Shown piece after piece: positions 7,942 to 18,894 of a stretch of 64,000 nt of DNA. Source of the DNA: Gemmatimonadota bacterium (GTDB lineage: Bacteria > Gemmatimonadota > Gemmatimonadetes > Palauibacterales > Palauibacteraceae); NCBI GenBank assembly GCA_029262175.1, contig JAJCZV010000072.1, positions 1-64,000 of the forward strand, written 5' to 3'. A program made the translations under genes and the position numbers. The stretch's first letter is position 1; the number at the start of each line of letters is the position of its first letter. The notes beneath the pieces were generated by a model. It saw only the letters and a list, made by a program, of their open reading frames with translations. It searched no databases and was not told the origin of the DNA.

Positions 7942-10431
7942 ATGAACTACAACTTTACGGACCGCGTGCGGAAAGTGCTCGCGATGGCGCGCGAGGAGGC
8001 CATCCGCCTCCAGCACGACTACGTCGGCACGGAACACATTCTCCTTGGCTTGATCCGCGAAGGCGAGGGCGTTGCCGCCGCCGTCTTGGCGAATCTGGCC
8101 GCCGATCTGGATGAGCTGAACCGGCTCGTGGAAGAGAATGTCCGCCAGGGCAAGAGCGCCTCTACGATCGGCGAGCTCCCGTATACCTCCCGCGCCAAGA
8201 AAGTCCTCGAGTACGCGATGGCCGAGGCGCGCGAGCTCAATCACAGCTACGTGGGCACCGAGCACTTGCTGCTCGGACTGCTCCGAGAAGAAAAAGGACT
8301 CGCCGCCAAGGTGCTCGGCGAGCTCGGGATCGGCCTCGACGAGGCTCGGGCCGAGACACTCAAGCTTTTGGGTACCGACATGCCTGCAGGCGGACCTCCC
8401 ACTGGTGAGGATGCCTCGCCGGAAACGCCGCCGAGCGGCGGCAAAGGCGACAAGAAATCCAAAACGCCGGCACTCGATCATTTCTGCCGTGATCTGACCG
8501 CGCTCGCCGACCAGGGCAAGCTCGATCCGACCATCGGCCGGCATGCCGAAATCGAGCGCATGATGGAAGTGTTGTCGCGACGAAAGAAGAACAATCCTGT
8601 CCTCATCGGTGAGCCCGGAGTCGGCAAGACGGCGATCGTCGAGGGATTGGCGCAAGCGATAATCAAGAACGAAGTGCCCGACAGTCTCAAGGACCACCGG
8701 GTCTTGGCGCTCGATATGGCGGCGGTCATCGCCGGCACGAAATACCGGGGGCAGTTCGAAGAGCGTCTCAAGGCCATCGTAAACGAGATCTCCCAAAACG
8801 ACGGCGTGATCCTCTTCATAGATGAGCTCCACACACTGGTGGGCGCCGGAGCGGCCGAGGGCGCCATCGACGCCTCGAACATGCTCAAGCCGGCGCTCGC
8901 GCGCGGTGAACTCCAATGCGTCGGGGCTTCCACGCTCAACGAGTACCGCAAGTACATCGAGAAAGACGGCGCGCTCGAGCGTCGTTTCCAGACGGTGATC
9001 GTAGAAGCACCGAGCATCGATGAGACCGTCGAGATTCTCAAGGGGCTCCGGAAGTACTACGAGGATCATCACAACGTCGAGATTCCCGACGAGTCTCTCG
9101 CCGCCGCGGCGAAGCTCGCCGAGCGATACATCACGGATCGATTCCTCCCCGACAAGGCGATCGACGTGATCGACGAGGCGGGGGCACGCGCCCGCCTGGG
9201 TGCCCAGGTGCCGCCGGCCGAGGTGCAGGAACTTCAGGAGCAGCTCGAGGAGCTCGGTGAGTGGAAGGATGAGGCGATCCGAGATCAGGACTTCGAGCGC
9301 GCGGCTTATCTGCGCGACCGAGAAAAAGAGGTACAGGAAGAGATCAAGCGTAGGCGGGATGATTGGGAGAAGCAGCAGGCCGAGTTCCGTCCGAGCGTAA
9401 GCGAAGATGAGATCGCGTTTATTGTCGGTCGCTGGACGGGCATCCCGGTCACGCGCCTCAAAGAGGCCGAGACGCAGCGACTTCTCCGCATGGAGGAAGT
9501 CCTCCACACGAGCGTGATCGGCCAGGACGAGGCAATCGATGCCGTCAGTCGCGCGATTCGCCGCGGGCGGGCCGGACTCCGTGATCCCAACCGACCGATC
9601 GGAAGTTTTATCTTCTGTGGACCGACCGGTGTCGGAAAAACGGAATTGGCACGGGCGTTGGCGCGATTCCTATTCGCCGACGAAAGTGCGCTCGTTCGGG
9701 TGGACATGTCCGAGTACATGGAGAAGTTCTCGGTCAGCCGTTTGATCGGAGCGCCTCCCGGGTATGTGGGCTACGAAGAGTCGGGCGCGCTGACCAAGGC
9801 GATTCGGCGTCGGCCCTATAGCATCGTACTCCTGGACGAAATCGAGAAGGCGCACCCGGATGTGTTCAACATCTTGCTGCAGGTGCTCGATGAGGGCCGC
9901 CTGACCGACAACTACGGACGGGTCATCGATTTCAAGAACACCGTCGTCATCATGACGTCGAACGTTGGAACGCGGGACATCGGGTCGACGGCGAAGATGG
10001 GCTTTGTCGAGGGCTCTTCGGGGTTCGACTATGAGCGGATCAAGGAAAAGGTCGGCGAAGAAATCGAGCGCCTGTTCACGCCCGAGTTCTTGAATCGCGT
10101 CGATGAAACCATTGTGTTCCACCCGCTGTCGAAGAAACAGCTGGGCGAAATCATTCACATCCAGCTAAAAGACGTTCACGCGCGCCTGGCGGAGGAGGGG
10201 CTCAACCTCCAAATCAGCCCGGCCGCGATCGAGTTTCTTGTAGAGCATGGATACGACGAGAAGTTTGGCGCTCGTCCGCTGAAGCGGACGATTCAACGAT
10301 ATGTGGAAGACGCCTTATCAGAGCGCATTTTGATGGCCGATTTCGAGGCTGGGGACCAGATCGCAGTGGACGTCGCGGACGACAAGGAGTCGTTGGTGTT
10401 CGCAACGATGTCGCCTTCGTCGGCCAAATGA
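7942..10431 (+). CDS. clpC: AAA+ unfoldase ClpC
   Basis: 829 residues. It has an N-terminal double Clp repeat (residues 1-145), D1 Walker A GEPGVGKT, a middle region carrying a UVR-like helix ([22 protein letters not shown]), D2 Walker A GPTGVGKT, and the MGF tripeptide (in TAKMGFVEG) expected to dock ClpP. These mark ClpC rather than ClpA or ClpB. It unfolds substrates, including arginine-phosphorylated proteins, for ClpP. ATG 7942 follows mcsB by seven bases with GAGGCTAGG as a possible ribosome site. bamA begins within its stop (ATGA). Confidence 0.96.
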   Translation: MNYNFTDRVRKVLAMAREEAIRLQHDYVGTEHILLGLIREGEGVAAAVLANLAADLDELNRLVEENVRQGKSASTIGELPYTSRAKKVLEYAMAEARELNHSYVGTEHLLLGLLREEKGLAAKVLGELGIGLDEARAETLKLLGTDMPAGGPPTGEDASPETPPSGGKGDKKSKTPALDHFCRDLTALADQGKLDPTIGRHAEIERMMEVLSRRKKNNPVLIGEPGVGKTAIVEGLAQAIIKNEVPDSLKDHRVLALDMAAVIAGTKYRGQFEERLKAIVNEISQNDGVILFIDELHTLVGAGAAEGAIDASNMLKPALARGELQCVGASTLNEYRKYIEKDGALERRFQTVIVEAPSIDETVEILKGLRKYYEDHHNVEIPDESLAAAAKLAERYITDRFLPDKAIDVIDEAGARARLGAQVPPAEVQELQEQLEELGEWKDEAIRDQDFERAAYLRDREKEVQEEIKRRRDDWEKQQAEFRPSVSEDEIAFIVGRWTGIPVTRLKEAETQRLLRMEEVLHTSVIGQDEAIDAVSRAIRRGRAGLRDPNRPIGSFIFCGPTGVGKTELARALARFLFADESALVRVDMSEYMEKFSVSRLIGAPPGYVGYEESGALTKAIRRRPYSIVLLDEIEKAHPDVFNILLQVLDEGRLTDNYGRVIDFKNTVVIMTSNVGTRDIGSTAKMGFVEGSSGFDYERIKEKVGEEIERLFTPEFLNRVDETIVFHPLSKKQLGEIIHIQLKDVHARLAEEGLNLQISPAAIEFLVEHGYDEKFGARPLKRTIQRYVEDALSERILMADFEAGDQIAVDVADDKESLVFATMSPSSAK

Positions 10432-12854
10432 ACCAAGCGCTCGCGCGCGCAGTTCGTTCGGTCAGACTTGCAGCACTCAGCGCGATCCTCGCGACGGCGG
10501 GGGTCGCGCCTGTCGTTGGTCAAGGCGCTCTGGATCAGAACTCGATCCGGGTCGACTCGATCGTTGTCGTGGGCAACAGCCGACACAGCGACGCTTCGAT
10601 CATCGCGCGCAGCGGAATCCGCCCCGGCAACATCGTCCAACAGCCCTCGATCCAGGACGCGATCCGACGTCTGTTCAGCTCTGGCGACTTTTCGGATATC
10701 AAGATCGGTGTCGGGGGCGATGACCCTGAAGCCGGCATCTTCTACATCGCGGTCGAAGAGCGCCCGTACATTACGAACTATCATTTCAGAGGCCTGCAGC
10801 GGGTCGACGAAGGACTGATTCGTGATACGGTGGGTCTCGCCCGCAACAGCCCGTTGGATCCCGATCGCATCTCGCGCGCACGCTTTACGGCGCTCGAGCT
10901 TCTTTCCAATGAAGGCTTTCCGACGGCCAGGATCGACACCCTGATTCGACCGGATCCGGCGTTCCCCGACGACTTCCAAGTCATTTTCGATGTGTACGAG
11001 GGGCCGCGCCTCGGGGTGACGTCCATCGACTTCGTCGGCAACGACTCGTTCTCCGACGAAGAGCTGCGAAGTGCGTTGTTCACAAACCAAGAGGGCTTCT
11101 TCTGGTTCAACTCCGGCGAACTCAAGAAGGACGAGTATCGACGCGATTTGGCCGAACGGTTGCCGCAGTTCTACACGTCGCATGGATACCTGGATTTCGA
11201 GGTGCTCGGCGACTCGATCATTGCCGACAACGTCTCGGGTAAGGGGCGGATCGAGATCCGCCTCAACGAGGGTCCGCAGTACCTTCTCGAAGATCTACGC
11301 ATCACCGGGAATCGCGCCTTTCCGCTCGCCGTCATCGAACCGATCGTCCGCAGAAATCAGCCGGAGCCAGAGGAGGGCGAGACCTACGCTCCCTTCAACT
11401 TCACCGCTTTTTTCGCCGCCCCCGGTGAGATCGGTGATCTCTACCGTAATAGCGGCTACCTGTCATCCAGAGCCCTACCGGACGTGCGACGGGTCGACGT
11501 CGAGGAGGGAGAGCAACCTCGGGTCCACGCCTCGGTGGCGATTCAGGAAGGCACGCCGAGTTATGTGCGCGAGGTCTCGATCGAAGGAAACACCTACACG
11601 CACGACCGGGTCATTCGAAGCCGGCTGTTCATTTTCCCCGGTGACGTGTACTCACAAGAGCGGCTGGTCTCATCGTTCCAGGCCATTCAAGGACTGAACT
11701 TCTTCGAACCGCTCCCGCCCGACGAAGCCATCAATATCTCGCCGCGCCCCGACGGGGACATCGACATTACCCTGCGCGTACAGGAGAAACAGACCGGAAC
11801 GCTGAACTTTGGTGTGACCGCGTCGGGCTTTTCGGGACTCGCCGGCTTTATCGGCTACTCACAACCGAATCTTTTCGGCCTCGCAAAAACCGGAAGTTTC
11901 CGATGGATCTTCGGTCGTAGACAGCAAGACATCGACCTCAGCTATTCCGATCCCGAGATCATGGGTAGTCGGTATTCGGGGACGATCTCCCTTCGGAGTT
12001 CGCGCGATCAGTTTACGGGCTTCAGTCTGGGTGACCGCCGTCAGACCGGTGGACTCACGGAAGTGGGTCTCCCATTGCTTGGACTGAGGACCACCCGAGC
12101 GTTCGTAGGGTACTCTCTATTTGCCGATCGGGTGCGCGGTCTGGACACGGCCGGGTTTATCGGACAGCGGTTCTCTCTGTTCACGGGAACGAGATCGACC
12201 GCGAGCTTTCGAATCGTGCAAGACAGCAGAAACAACCCGGTGTTTCCGACACAGGGTTCGCGCAATCAGATCGGTATACGACACACGGGCGGCGTGCTCG
12301 GTGGGGACGGAAACTATCAAAAGCTGGATCTGACGAGCGATTGGTTCGTGCCGGTTGGTCAGATTGGCGGTGGCGCCGGAAGCACGAGCCCTCCGATCGA
12401 ACTGACGTTCGGATTGAACTTTCAAGCGGGCCTCATCTTCGGAGACAATCCGTTCTTCACCGAGCGGTATTTTGTGGGAGGCACACAAGCCGGGATCCAG
12501 CTTCGGGGCTACGATGAGGCGTCCATTACGCCCGCGGGACACATCCCCAACGATTCGCCGTTTAGCGATCTAGATCGGGTGGGGGAGTCGTTCTTCAAGA
12601 CGGGCGCGACGTTCGGGATCAAACTGACGAGTAGTATCTTTGCAAGCGCGTTTATGGATGCGGGCAACGTTTGGCTCGATTCGGAGCAACTGAACCCGAC
12701 CGACCTGCTGGTCGGCGCGGGATTCGGGGTAAGCTTGGTGACGCCGTTCGGACCTTTAGGGTTGGATTATGCGTATGGGTTTGATCGACGCGACTTGTTG
12801 GGGCGACCGGACCCCGGTTGGGAGCTCCACTTCAAATTCGGCCGCGTTTTCTAG
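10428..12854 (+). CDS. bamA: Outer-membrane protein assembly factor BamA
   Basis: 808 residues. An N-terminal signal sequence (about 1-33, ending APVVGQGA), successive POTRA domains (beginning [16 protein letters not shown], later [28 protein letters not shown]) and a C-terminal beta barrel with [15 protein letters not shown] strands ending in aromatic KFGRVF. BamA folds and inserts outer-membrane proteins. It overlaps clpC by four bases and is followed by a Skp-type chaperone and lpxD, the common bamA-skp-lpxD order of diderms. Confidence 0.95.
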   Translation: MNQALARAVRSVRLAALSAILATAGVAPVVGQGALDQNSIRVDSIVVVGNSRHSDASIIARSGIRPGNIVQQPSIQDAIRRLFSSGDFSDIKIGVGGDDPEAGIFYIAVEERPYITNYHFRGLQRVDEGLIRDTVGLARNSPLDPDRISRARFTALELLSNEGFPTARIDTLIRPDPAFPDDFQVIFDVYEGPRLGVTSIDFVGNDSFSDEELRSALFTNQEGFFWFNSGELKKDEYRRDLAERLPQFYTSHGYLDFEVLGDSIIADNVSGKGRIEIRLNEGPQYLLEDLRITGNRAFPLAVIEPIVRRNQPEPEEGETYAPFNFTAFFAAPGEIGDLYRNSGYLSSRALPDVRRVDVEEGEQPRVHASVAIQEGTPSYVREVSIEGNTYTHDRVIRSRLFIFPGDVYSQERLVSSFQAIQGLNFFEPLPPDEAINISPRPDGDIDITLRVQEKQTGTLNFGVTASGFSGLAGFIGYSQPNLFGLAKTGSFRWIFGRRQQDIDLSYSDPEIMGSRYSGTISLRSSRDQFTGFSLGDRRQTGGLTEVGLPLLGLRTTRAFVGYSLFADRVRGLDTAGFIGQRFSLFTGTRSTASFRIVQDSRNNPVFPTQGSRNQIGIRHTGGVLGGDGNYQKLDLTSDWFVPVGQIGGGAGSTSPPIELTFGLNFQAGLIFGDNPFFTERYFVGGTQAGIQLRGYDEASITPAGHIPNDSPFSDLDRVGESFFKTGATFGIKLTSSIFASAFMDAGNVWLDSEQLNPTDLLVGAGFGVSLVTPFGPLGLDYAYGFDRRDLLGRPDPGWELHFKFGRVF

Positions 12855-12913
12855 GATGGTCGGTACCGCGAATGCTTCGGCGCTCGCCATACAGCAAGCA
12901 GAGGAAATCTAGC

Positions 12914-13501
12914 ATGCATTCGATAATGAGAAACGCCGCGATCACGATCTTCGGTGCGACCCTGGCGTCCTCCATGGCTCTTCCGCTCATGGCCCAGGCG
13001 GCGCCGAGCACCGAGCTGCCGCCCAACGGCACGGCGCTGGTGTTCGTGAATACGCAGGCGATCCTGCCCATCGCCCCAGGCGCGGATTCCGCACAGGTGA
13101 AGTTTCAGGCCGTGGTCAACCAGTTCCAAGCGGAGCTGGCGGGTTTGGAAGCGCGAATCGACTCCATGATGGCGGACTATCGCCGCCAAGAGTCCCTGAT
13201 GGGACAGGCGGGGAAGGAACAAAAACAGCAGGAGATTCTGGAGGTGCAGCGCTCGGCTCAAGCGCGCAGTCAACAGCTCGACGTCGAATCGCAGCAGCGG
13301 CGGAACGAACTCTTGGCCCCGATCCTTCAACGGGTCACCGATGTCATTGAGGAAATCCGAGGGGAGCGCGGGTACGCCATCGTCTTCGACATCGCCGAAT
13401 CGGGTGTCATTGCGGCCGACAATTCGCTGGACATTACCGGGGCAGTCCTGGAACGCTTAGGCGTTGCCCCGGGTCCGACGGCCGGCGGCGGGGGCCGCTA
13501 G
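12914..13501 (+). CDS. skp: OmpH/Skp-family periplasmic chaperone
   Basis: 195 residues. The start ATG 12914 opens a signal peptide ([27 protein letters not shown]) with cleavage expected after AQA. The mature part contains the OmpH pattern: a short beta segment ([21 protein letters not shown]), then a long glutamine-rich coiled coil (about residues 60-135) and a final strand with [24 protein letters not shown]. Skp keeps unfolded outer-membrane proteins soluble for BamA, encoded just upstream. Confidence 0.9.
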   Translation: MHSIMRNAAITIFGATLASSMALPLMAQAAPSTELPPNGTALVFVNTQAILPIAPGADSAQVKFQAVVNQFQAELAGLEARIDSMMADYRRQESLMGQAGKEQKQQEILEVQRSAQARSQQLDVESQQRRNELLAPILQRVTDVIEEIRGERGYAIVFDIAESGVIAADNSLDITGAVLERLGVAPGPTAGGGGR

Positions 13502-13524
13502 CCATCGTCCGGCGGGACTCAAAC

Positions 13525-14580
13525 GTGTTCACCGTCTCGGATATCGCCGCGCGCGTCGCGGCGGACATCGATGGCGACGTTGAGCGGCGTCTGGAAGGCG
13601 TGGCGCCGCTCGATCGAGCCGGCCCACAGCACCTGACCTTTTTTGCGAAGGGGGCGCTGCGGTCGCAGGTGGAGTCGACCCAGGCGGGGGCCGTCCTCGT
13701 CCCGATCGCGTTCGATCTTCAATTGCCTGGAACGAGCCTGCTTCGAGTCGAAGATCCCCAGCTCGCGTTTGCGCGTGCCCTCCAGCTCTTCCACCCGGAA
13801 CCGATCGTCGCAGCCGGAATTCACCAGACCGCCATCCTTGGCCCGGGCGTTCGACTCGGCGAAGAAGTCGCGCTTGGCGCCTACGTGGTCGTCGAGGAGG
13901 GGGCACAGATCGGTCGCGGGTCACACATCGGGCCCTCGACTTTCGTGGGGCGCCGTGCGCGCATCGGGGCGGACTGTCGGATTGCGTCGGGCGTCTCGAT
14001 CCTGCACGAAGTGGAACTCGGCGATCGGGTGGTGATACAACCCGGGGCCCGAATCGGCACCGAAGGGTTTGGCTACGCGACGACAGAGCGGGGCGCCGAG
14101 AAGATCCCGCAAGTCGGTGGGTGTCGGCTAGGGGATGATGTCGAAATCGGGGCCAACTGCACGATCGACCGAGGTGCCCTGGGGGACACCTGCGTGGGGG
14201 CGCGGTCCAAGCTCGACAACCTCGTTCACATCGCACACAACGTGGTGATCGGCGAAGACTGCATGATCGTCGCGCAGGTGGGGATTGCCGGCAGCGTCGT
14301 GCTCGGAGATGGCGTCCAGCTCGCGGGACAAGTCGGGATCGCCGGACACCTGAGCATCGGTGCGGGCGCGCGGATCGCCGCCCAGTCCGGAGTGATGCGC
14401 GACGTCCCGGCCGGGTCGACCCAAGGTGGATACCCCGCCCAACCGCAGACGCGGTGGATGAGAATGAACGCCGCGGCGATGCGGTTGCCGGCGGTGCTGC
14501 GCAGGTTGGCCGCGCTCGAACGCGCGGCCGGCATCGGCGGTGACGATGCATCGGCGCGGCCCGGAGATGACTCCGCTTGA
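13525..14580 (+). CDS. lpxD: UDP-3-O-acylglucosamine N-acyltransferase LpxD
   Basis: 351 residues, GTG start. The N-terminal uridine-binding domain (residues 1-100) precedes a left-handed beta helix of hexapeptide repeats (from about [22 protein letters not shown]). The catalytic His region is [13 protein letters not shown]. It adds the second acyl chain in lipid A synthesis. The next gene, lpxC/fabZ, starts at a TTG overlapping its stop (TTGA), so the lipid A enzymes are translationally linked. Confidence 0.94.
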   Translation: MFTVSDIAARVAADIDGDVERRLEGVAPLDRAGPQHLTFFAKGALRSQVESTQAGAVLVPIAFDLQLPGTSLLRVEDPQLAFARALQLFHPEPIVAAGIHQTAILGPGVRLGEEVALGAYVVVEEGAQIGRGSHIGPSTFVGRRARIGADCRIASGVSILHEVELGDRVVIQPGARIGTEGFGYATTERGAEKIPQVGGCRLGDDVEIGANCTIDRGALGDTCVGARSKLDNLVHIAHNVVIGEDCMIVAQVGIAGSVVLGDGVQLAGQVGIAGHLSIGAGARIAAQSGVMRDVPAGSTQGGYPAQPQTRWMRMNAAAMRLPAVLRRLAALERAAGIGGDDASARPGDDSA

Positions 14581-15857
14581 GCGCGCGACAGCAAACCGTC
14601 GCGGAGTCCATTCAAGCGGATGGTCACGGACTTCATACGGGCGATGCGGTTCGCGCGACCCTGAAGCCCGCCCAAGCCAATTCCGGGATTCGTTTTCGTC
14701 GCGTCGACCTTCAGGGCGCACCGGAAGTAGCGGCTACGGCCCACGCGGTGAGTGCCGTCGAGTGGGAAACTGCGCTGACGGACGGCCCGGCGACGGTTCG
14801 AACGGTGGAGCACCTGCTGGCCGCGCTCCATGCGCTCCACCTCGACAACGTGCTCGTCGAACTGGACGGTTCCGAACCCCCCGCGCTCGACGGGAGCGCG
14901 GCACCGTGGTGCGAGCGAATCGGCTCCGTCGGAACGGTCGTCCAAGACGAAGACGCTCGCCGCCTCGCGCTCACGACACCGATGCACGTCGAAGTGGGAG
15001 AGGCACGGTATGACGTCCTACCACACAAAGGCTTCAGAGTCTCGGCCAGCATCGACTTCGAGCACCCCCTGATCGGTGCTCAGTTTGCGAGCGCCGAAAT
15101 CGTGCCCCGCGTCTTCGAGCGCGAGATCGCCTCGGCGCGGACCTTCGGGTTTTCTGCGTGGCAAGAGGATCTCAATCGAAAAGGGCTCGCCCTCGGGTCC
15201 ACGACGGAGAACACGCTTGCGCTCACCGCGGATGGCTTGGAGCCCGGATGCGAGCTTCGGTTTTCTGACGAGTTCGTACGACACAAAATGTTGGACATCG
15301 TGGGAGACCTCGCTTTGGTGGGAGCGAGGCTCGATTGTCATGTGGTCGCACAGCGGCCCGGTCACAAAGGAAACGTCGAGGTTGCGAGACGTTTGGCGTC
15401 ACGACTCGCGGGGGAAAGCGGCAGAGGCTTGGAAATCCAAGAGATCATGAAGTTGCTTCCGCATCGATATCCGATGCTTCTGGTGGATCGTGTTCTCGAC
15501 TACGAAAAGCGCAAGCGGATCGTGGGCGTCAAGAACGTGACGGTCAACGAGCCGTTTTTCGTTGGACACTTTCCGGGGCACCCGGTCATGCCGGGGGTTC
15601 TCATCGTCGAGGCCCTGGCCCAATGTGGGGGGCTTCTGCTTCTCCAGGGGGCGGAGAACCCTGAGGAAACCGTGGTGTATCTGCTTTCGATCGACAACAT
15701 AAAGTTCCGACAGCCAGTGGTTCCGGGGGATCAGCTCAACCTCGAGCTCGAGATGGTTCAGTTCCGCGGGCGGCGAGGGAAGATGAAGGGGGTGGCGAGG
15801 GTGGACGGAAAGGTTGTAGCCGAAGCGACGATTCTGGGTCAGGTCATGGACCGATGA
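14577..15857 (+). CDS. lpxC: Bifunctional LpxC deacetylase / FabZ dehydratase fusion
   Basis: 426 residues. Residues 1-280 are LpxC: zinc ligands His79 (TVEHL), His236 and Asp240 (RHKMLD) and the catalytic His263 (GHKGN) are present. Residues 288-426 are FabZ: catalytic His296 (LLPHRYPM), and [20 protein letters not shown]. One half performs the committed step of lipid A synthesis, the other dehydrates beta-hydroxyacyl-ACP, so the fusion links the two users of hydroxyacyl-ACP. Such fusions are known in Bacteroidota and relatives. TTG start overlaps the lpxD stop; lpxA follows as ATGA. Confidence 0.95.
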   Translation: MSARQQTVAESIQADGHGLHTGDAVRATLKPAQANSGIRFRRVDLQGAPEVAATAHAVSAVEWETALTDGPATVRTVEHLLAALHALHLDNVLVELDGSEPPALDGSAAPWCERIGSVGTVVQDEDARRLALTTPMHVEVGEARYDVLPHKGFRVSASIDFEHPLIGAQFASAEIVPRVFEREIASARTFGFSAWQEDLNRKGLALGSTTENTLALTADGLEPGCELRFSDEFVRHKMLDIVGDLALVGARLDCHVVAQRPGHKGNVEVARRLASRLAGESGRGLEIQEIMKLLPHRYPMLLVDRVLDYEKRKRIVGVKNVTVNEPFFVGHFPGHPVMPGVLIVEALAQCGGLLLLQGAENPEETVVYLLSIDNIKFRQPVVPGDQLNLELEMVQFRGRRGKMKGVARVDGKVVAEATILGQVMDR

Positions 15858-16693
15858 CTCAGATACAAACGGGAGGGCAGCACGAGACGGCGATCGTGGA
15901 TGCCGCGGCGGTCGTCGCGGAATCGGCGACCATCGGACCGTACGCGGTCATCGGACCCGACGTCGAGATCGGCGAACGCGTCCGGATCGGACCGCACGTC
16001 TACATCGAGCGGGACACCCGGATCGCCGAAGATGTGCACATCTCCAACGGCGCTGTGTTGGGCACGGACCCGCAGGATCTCAAGTACGCTGGCGAGCGCA
16101 CGTTCCTGGAGATCGGTGCGCGGACCCGTATCCGAGAGTTCGCGACGCTGAATCGCGGAACCGCCGCGTCGGGTCTGACGTCCGTCGGGGTAGATGCCTT
16201 GATCATGTCCTACGCACATGTCGCGCACGACTGTCGGGTCGGCAACCACGCGGTCATCGCCAACGCGGTAAACATGGCCGGCCACGTCGAAATCGGGGAT
16301 TGGGCGATCGTCGGCGGCCTCACGGGCATCCACCAGTTTGTCCGTATCGGTCGCCATTCGATGGTGGGCGGTGCCGCTCGGATCGTGCGCGATGTGGCGC
16401 CCTACACGATCGCCACCGGGACGCCGCCCGTGTCCTACGGGATCAATCGGGTGGGGCTCAAGCGGCGAGGGTTCGACGCCGAGGCGATCCGAGCCTTACG
16501 GGCGACGTTCAAGGACATGTTTCGGTCCGGCACGGCAAGCCGCGCGGTGGCCGAGAGCTACGACTTGAGCGAGGCTTCGGCCGAGGTGCGCGAACTGGTC
16601 GAGTTTGTCCGCGAGAGCCGCAGGGGGATCGTCCCGGGTCGTTCAGAGGGCGACGTCAGCGACGAACCCGAAGACGCGTCTGCGGACGAGTGA
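15854..16693 (+). CDS. lpxA: UDP-N-acetylglucosamine acyltransferase LpxA
   Basis: 279 residues. Hexapeptide repeats from the start (ESATIGPYAVIGPDVEIGERVRIG), the catalytic His in SYAHVAHDCRVGNH, the GGLTGIHQFVRIG loop and an alpha-helical C-terminal domain (RRGFDAEAIRALRATFKDMF) are all LpxA features. It transfers the first hydroxyacyl chain to UDP-GlcNAc, or to UDP-GlcNAc3N if GnnA/B are active. Overlaps lpxC/fabZ by ATGA and the next gene by GTGA. Confidence 0.94.
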   Translation: MTQIQTGGQHETAIVDAAAVVAESATIGPYAVIGPDVEIGERVRIGPHVYIERDTRIAEDVHISNGAVLGTDPQDLKYAGERTFLEIGARTRIREFATLNRGTAASGLTSVGVDALIMSYAHVAHDCRVGNHAVIANAVNMAGHVEIGDWAIVGGLTGIHQFVRIGRHSMVGGAARIVRDVAPYTIATGTPPVSYGINRVGLKRRGFDAEAIRALRATFKDMFRSGTASRAVAESYDLSEASAEVRELVEFVRESRRGIVPGRSEGDVSDEPEDASADE

Positions 16694-17664
16694 GCCCAAT
16701 CCGGGCCGGGGTCCTGGGCGTGGGCCGGCTCGGCTCCGCCCACGCCCGACTTCTCTCAGAAAGTCCGCAGTTCGATTTATGCGGCTTATATGACACGGAT
16801 CCCGAGCGAGCCGCCAAGGTGGCCGCCGACTGTTCTACGGTGGTCTGCGGGTCGCCCGAAGAACTGGTAGAACAAGTGGACGCGGTCGTCGTGGCCGTCC
16901 CGACACCGGCCCACCGAGACGTCGCCGCCCTCGCACTCGACGCCGATTGTCACGTCCTGGTGGAAAAACCACTTGCCACGACGGTCGAGGAGGCCGACGA
17001 GCTGATCGCGATGGCGGAGACACGCAACCGCGTCCTGGGCGTGGGGCACGTCGAGCGCTTCAACGGAGTGTTGCTCGCGGTAGACGAGTGGCTGGATCGT
17101 CCACGGTTCATCGAGTCGCTTCGCCTCGCACCATTTCAGCTCCGCGGCACGGACGTCACGGTCGTTTTGGATCTCATGATCCATGACATCGACCTCGTCC
17201 TGGCGCTTGCCGCCTCGCCGCTGATCGACGTGAAGGCCGTCGGGGTCCCGGTCATCACGCCGTCCATCGACATCGCCAACGCGCGACTCATCTTCGAGAG
17301 CGGAATGGTCGCGAACATCACGGCCAGCCGCGTGTCGATGAAGCCGGTGAGAGAGTTGAGGTTGTTCCAGCAGACGGGGTATTTCAGCCTGGACCTGCGA
17401 GCGGGGACGGGCGAGGTTTATCAACGCCGCGACCCGTCGTCCGTCACGCAAATCACGGGGATCGAAAGTCTGGTCGAACAGCGTCGAGTGGAAGCGCTCG
17501 ATGGCGAGCCTCTGGCCCGTGAGCTCGAGGCCTTGGCGGATGCGATCCGAGGACGACCGTCCCGGCTGGTCCTCGGACCGGCGGGACGCGAGGCGTTGGT
17601 GGTGGCAAACCGAATCACCCGCGAGATCGAGGAGTTTTCTGATGTCGTTACTCAAGATCCGTGA
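16690..17664 (+). CDS. Gfo/Idh/MocA-family oxidoreductase between lpxA and lpxB (GnnA candidate)
   Basis: 324 residues from GTG 16690 (GTGA with lpxA). N-terminal Rossmann fold GVLGVGRLGSAHARLL, the EKPLATTVEEADELIAMA segment with the family's EKP motif (about residues 96-98), and the mixed C-terminal domain. It is a NAD(P)-dependent sugar oxidoreductase by family. In some bacteria the gene at this position is gnnA, which oxidises UDP-GlcNAc at C3 so GnnB can aminate it, giving amide-linked lipid A. No gnnB lies in the window, so the specific role is inference. A small membrane-protein gene overlaps its end by 23 bases. Confidence 0.82.
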   Translation: MSPIRAGVLGVGRLGSAHARLLSESPQFDLCGLYDTDPERAAKVAADCSTVVCGSPEELVEQVDAVVVAVPTPAHRDVAALALDADCHVLVEKPLATTVEEADELIAMAETRNRVLGVGHVERFNGVLLAVDEWLDRPRFIESLRLAPFQLRGTDVTVVLDLMIHDIDLVLALAASPLIDVKAVGVPVITPSIDIANARLIFESGMVANITASRVSMKPVRELRLFQQTGYFSLDLRAGTGEVYQRRDPSSVTQITGIESLVEQRRVEALDGEPLARELEALADAIRGRPSRLVLGPAGREALVVANRITREIEEFSDVVTQDP

Positions 17665-17776
17665 AGAACGTCGACAACTCGGCGGCGCGGTAAAGCGAGG
17701 ACCGCGCACGATCATCATGATCGTGCTGTTGATCCTCGTCTTGGTGCTGATCTCCTATCTCGGGCGAATCTCCTGA
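17642..17776 (+). CDS. Small single-span membrane protein, unknown function
   Basis: 44 residues: a basic N terminus (MSLLKIREERRQLGGAVKRGPR) followed by one strongly hydrophobic helix (TIIMIVLLILVLVLISYLG) and a short tail. ATG 17642 has GAGGAG nine bases upstream, inside the end of the oxidoreductase gene. Its stop TGA is overlapped by CTG 17773, an alternative lpxB start. I do not recognise a family. Orientation would be tail-out with the basic end in the cytoplasm. A structural or assembly subunit of the lipid A enzymes is possible but only inferred from position. Confidence 0.65.
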   Translation: MSLLKIREERRQLGGAVKRGPRTIIMIVLLILVLVLISYLGRIS

Positions 17777-17784
17777 CCGAAAGC

Positions 17785-18894
17785 GTGGACGCGGGGCAGC
17801 GGGGGCCCGCGATTTTTCTCTCGGCTGGCGAGGCTTCGGGCGATCAACACGCGGCAGCCGTCGCGCGCGAAATCCGAGCGCGGCTTCCTACGGCCCGTCT
17901 GTATGGGCTCGGCGGTCCCGACATGGAGGCCGCCGGTGTGGAGCTGCTCGCCACCCTCGACCAGCTTGCCGTGATGGGCTTCGCGGAGGTCGTGACGCGG
18001 CTCCCATTCTTCGTTGGTCTCCGTCGCAGGGTGCGGAGGCTCCTCCGAAAGCAAGACGTAAAGCTCGTCATACCGGTGGACTATCCCGGCTTCAACCTCG
18101 GTCTCGCGGGCTGGGCGCACGGAGCGGGGTGTCGAGTCTTGTATTTCGTGGCGCCACAGGTGTGGGCTTGGAAGGAGGGGCGGGCGAAGAAGCTGGCGGA
18201 AGTCTGTGATCGAGTGCTCACGGTACTCCCGTTCGAAGCGAAGCTTCTCGAGCGCTATGGGGTGAACGTCTCGTTCGTCGGCCACCCGCTCTTGGATCAC
18301 GGCCCGGTGCCCAGGGCTCGCGGTGACGAAACGCCGGCCGATCGTGTGATCGGCCTCTTTCCCGGCTCTCGCGCCCAGGAGGTCCGGGTGATCCTGCCGG
18401 TCTTTGCGGCGGCAGCGCGGCTCCTCTCCGAGCGGCACCCCGATCTCGTGTTCCTCGTCGCGCAAGCGCGGAGTCTTCCGTCGGAACTGTACGACCGTGT
18501 CGATCTTCCCAAGGCGAGCCCCGCGGAGACCGTGAGCCGCTCACATGCCGCGATGACGAAGTCCGGAACGATCACGCTCGAACTGGCGCTGGCGGATGTC
18601 CCGATGGTCATCGGATATCGAACCACTCGCGTGACCTATGCGATCGCCAAACGCATGCTGCGACTATCATCGATCGGCCTGGTGAACCTGGTCGCCGACG
18701 AATCCTTCGTTCCTGAGTTTATCCAAGACCGGCTCACACCTGAAGGCATCGCCCGCGGGATCGAACCGCTCCTCGTGGACCAAGGACCCGTCCGAACCAA
18801 CATGCAGCTGGGGTTCGCGCAGGTTCGCAGCCGTTTGGGCGAACCGGGGTGTGCCCGGCGGGTGGCGGAGCACGCCGTGGCCCTGCTCGAATGA
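17785..18894 (+). CDS. lpxB: Lipid-A-disaccharide synthase LpxB
   Basis: 369 residues. The N-terminal IFLSAGEASGDQHAAAVA, IPVDYPGFNLGLA, VAPQVWAWKEGRAKKL and the FVGHPLLDH segment are classic LpxB (GT19). It joins UDP-diacylglucosamine and lipid X to form the lipid A disaccharide. GTG 17785 places eight residues before IFLSAGE, a normal distance; CTG 17773 would overlap the preceding stop as CTGA and add four residues. No LpxH or LpxI gene is visible here. lpxK overlaps its end as ATGA. Confidence 0.95.
   Translation: MDAGQRGPAIFLSAGEASGDQHAAAVAREIRARLPTARLYGLGGPDMEAAGVELLATLDQLAVMGFAEVVTRLPFFVGLRRRVRRLLRKQDVKLVIPVDYPGFNLGLAGWAHGAGCRVLYFVAPQVWAWKEGRAKKLAEVCDRVLTVLPFEAKLLERYGVNVSFVGHPLLDHGPVPRARGDETPADRVIGLFPGSRAQEVRVILPVFAAAARLLSERHPDLVFLVAQARSLPSELYDRVDLPKASPAETVSRSHAAMTKSGTITLELALADVPMVIGYRTTRVTYAIAKRMLRLSSIGLVNLVADESFVPEFIQDRLTPEGIARGIEPLLVDQGPVRTNMQLGFAQVRSRLGEPGCARRVAEHAVALLE

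Noticed and set aside
7750..9507. 585-codon minus-strand frame opposite mcsB and clpC
   Set aside because: It lies entirely opposite strongly conserved coding sequence and shows no recognisable motif or start context.
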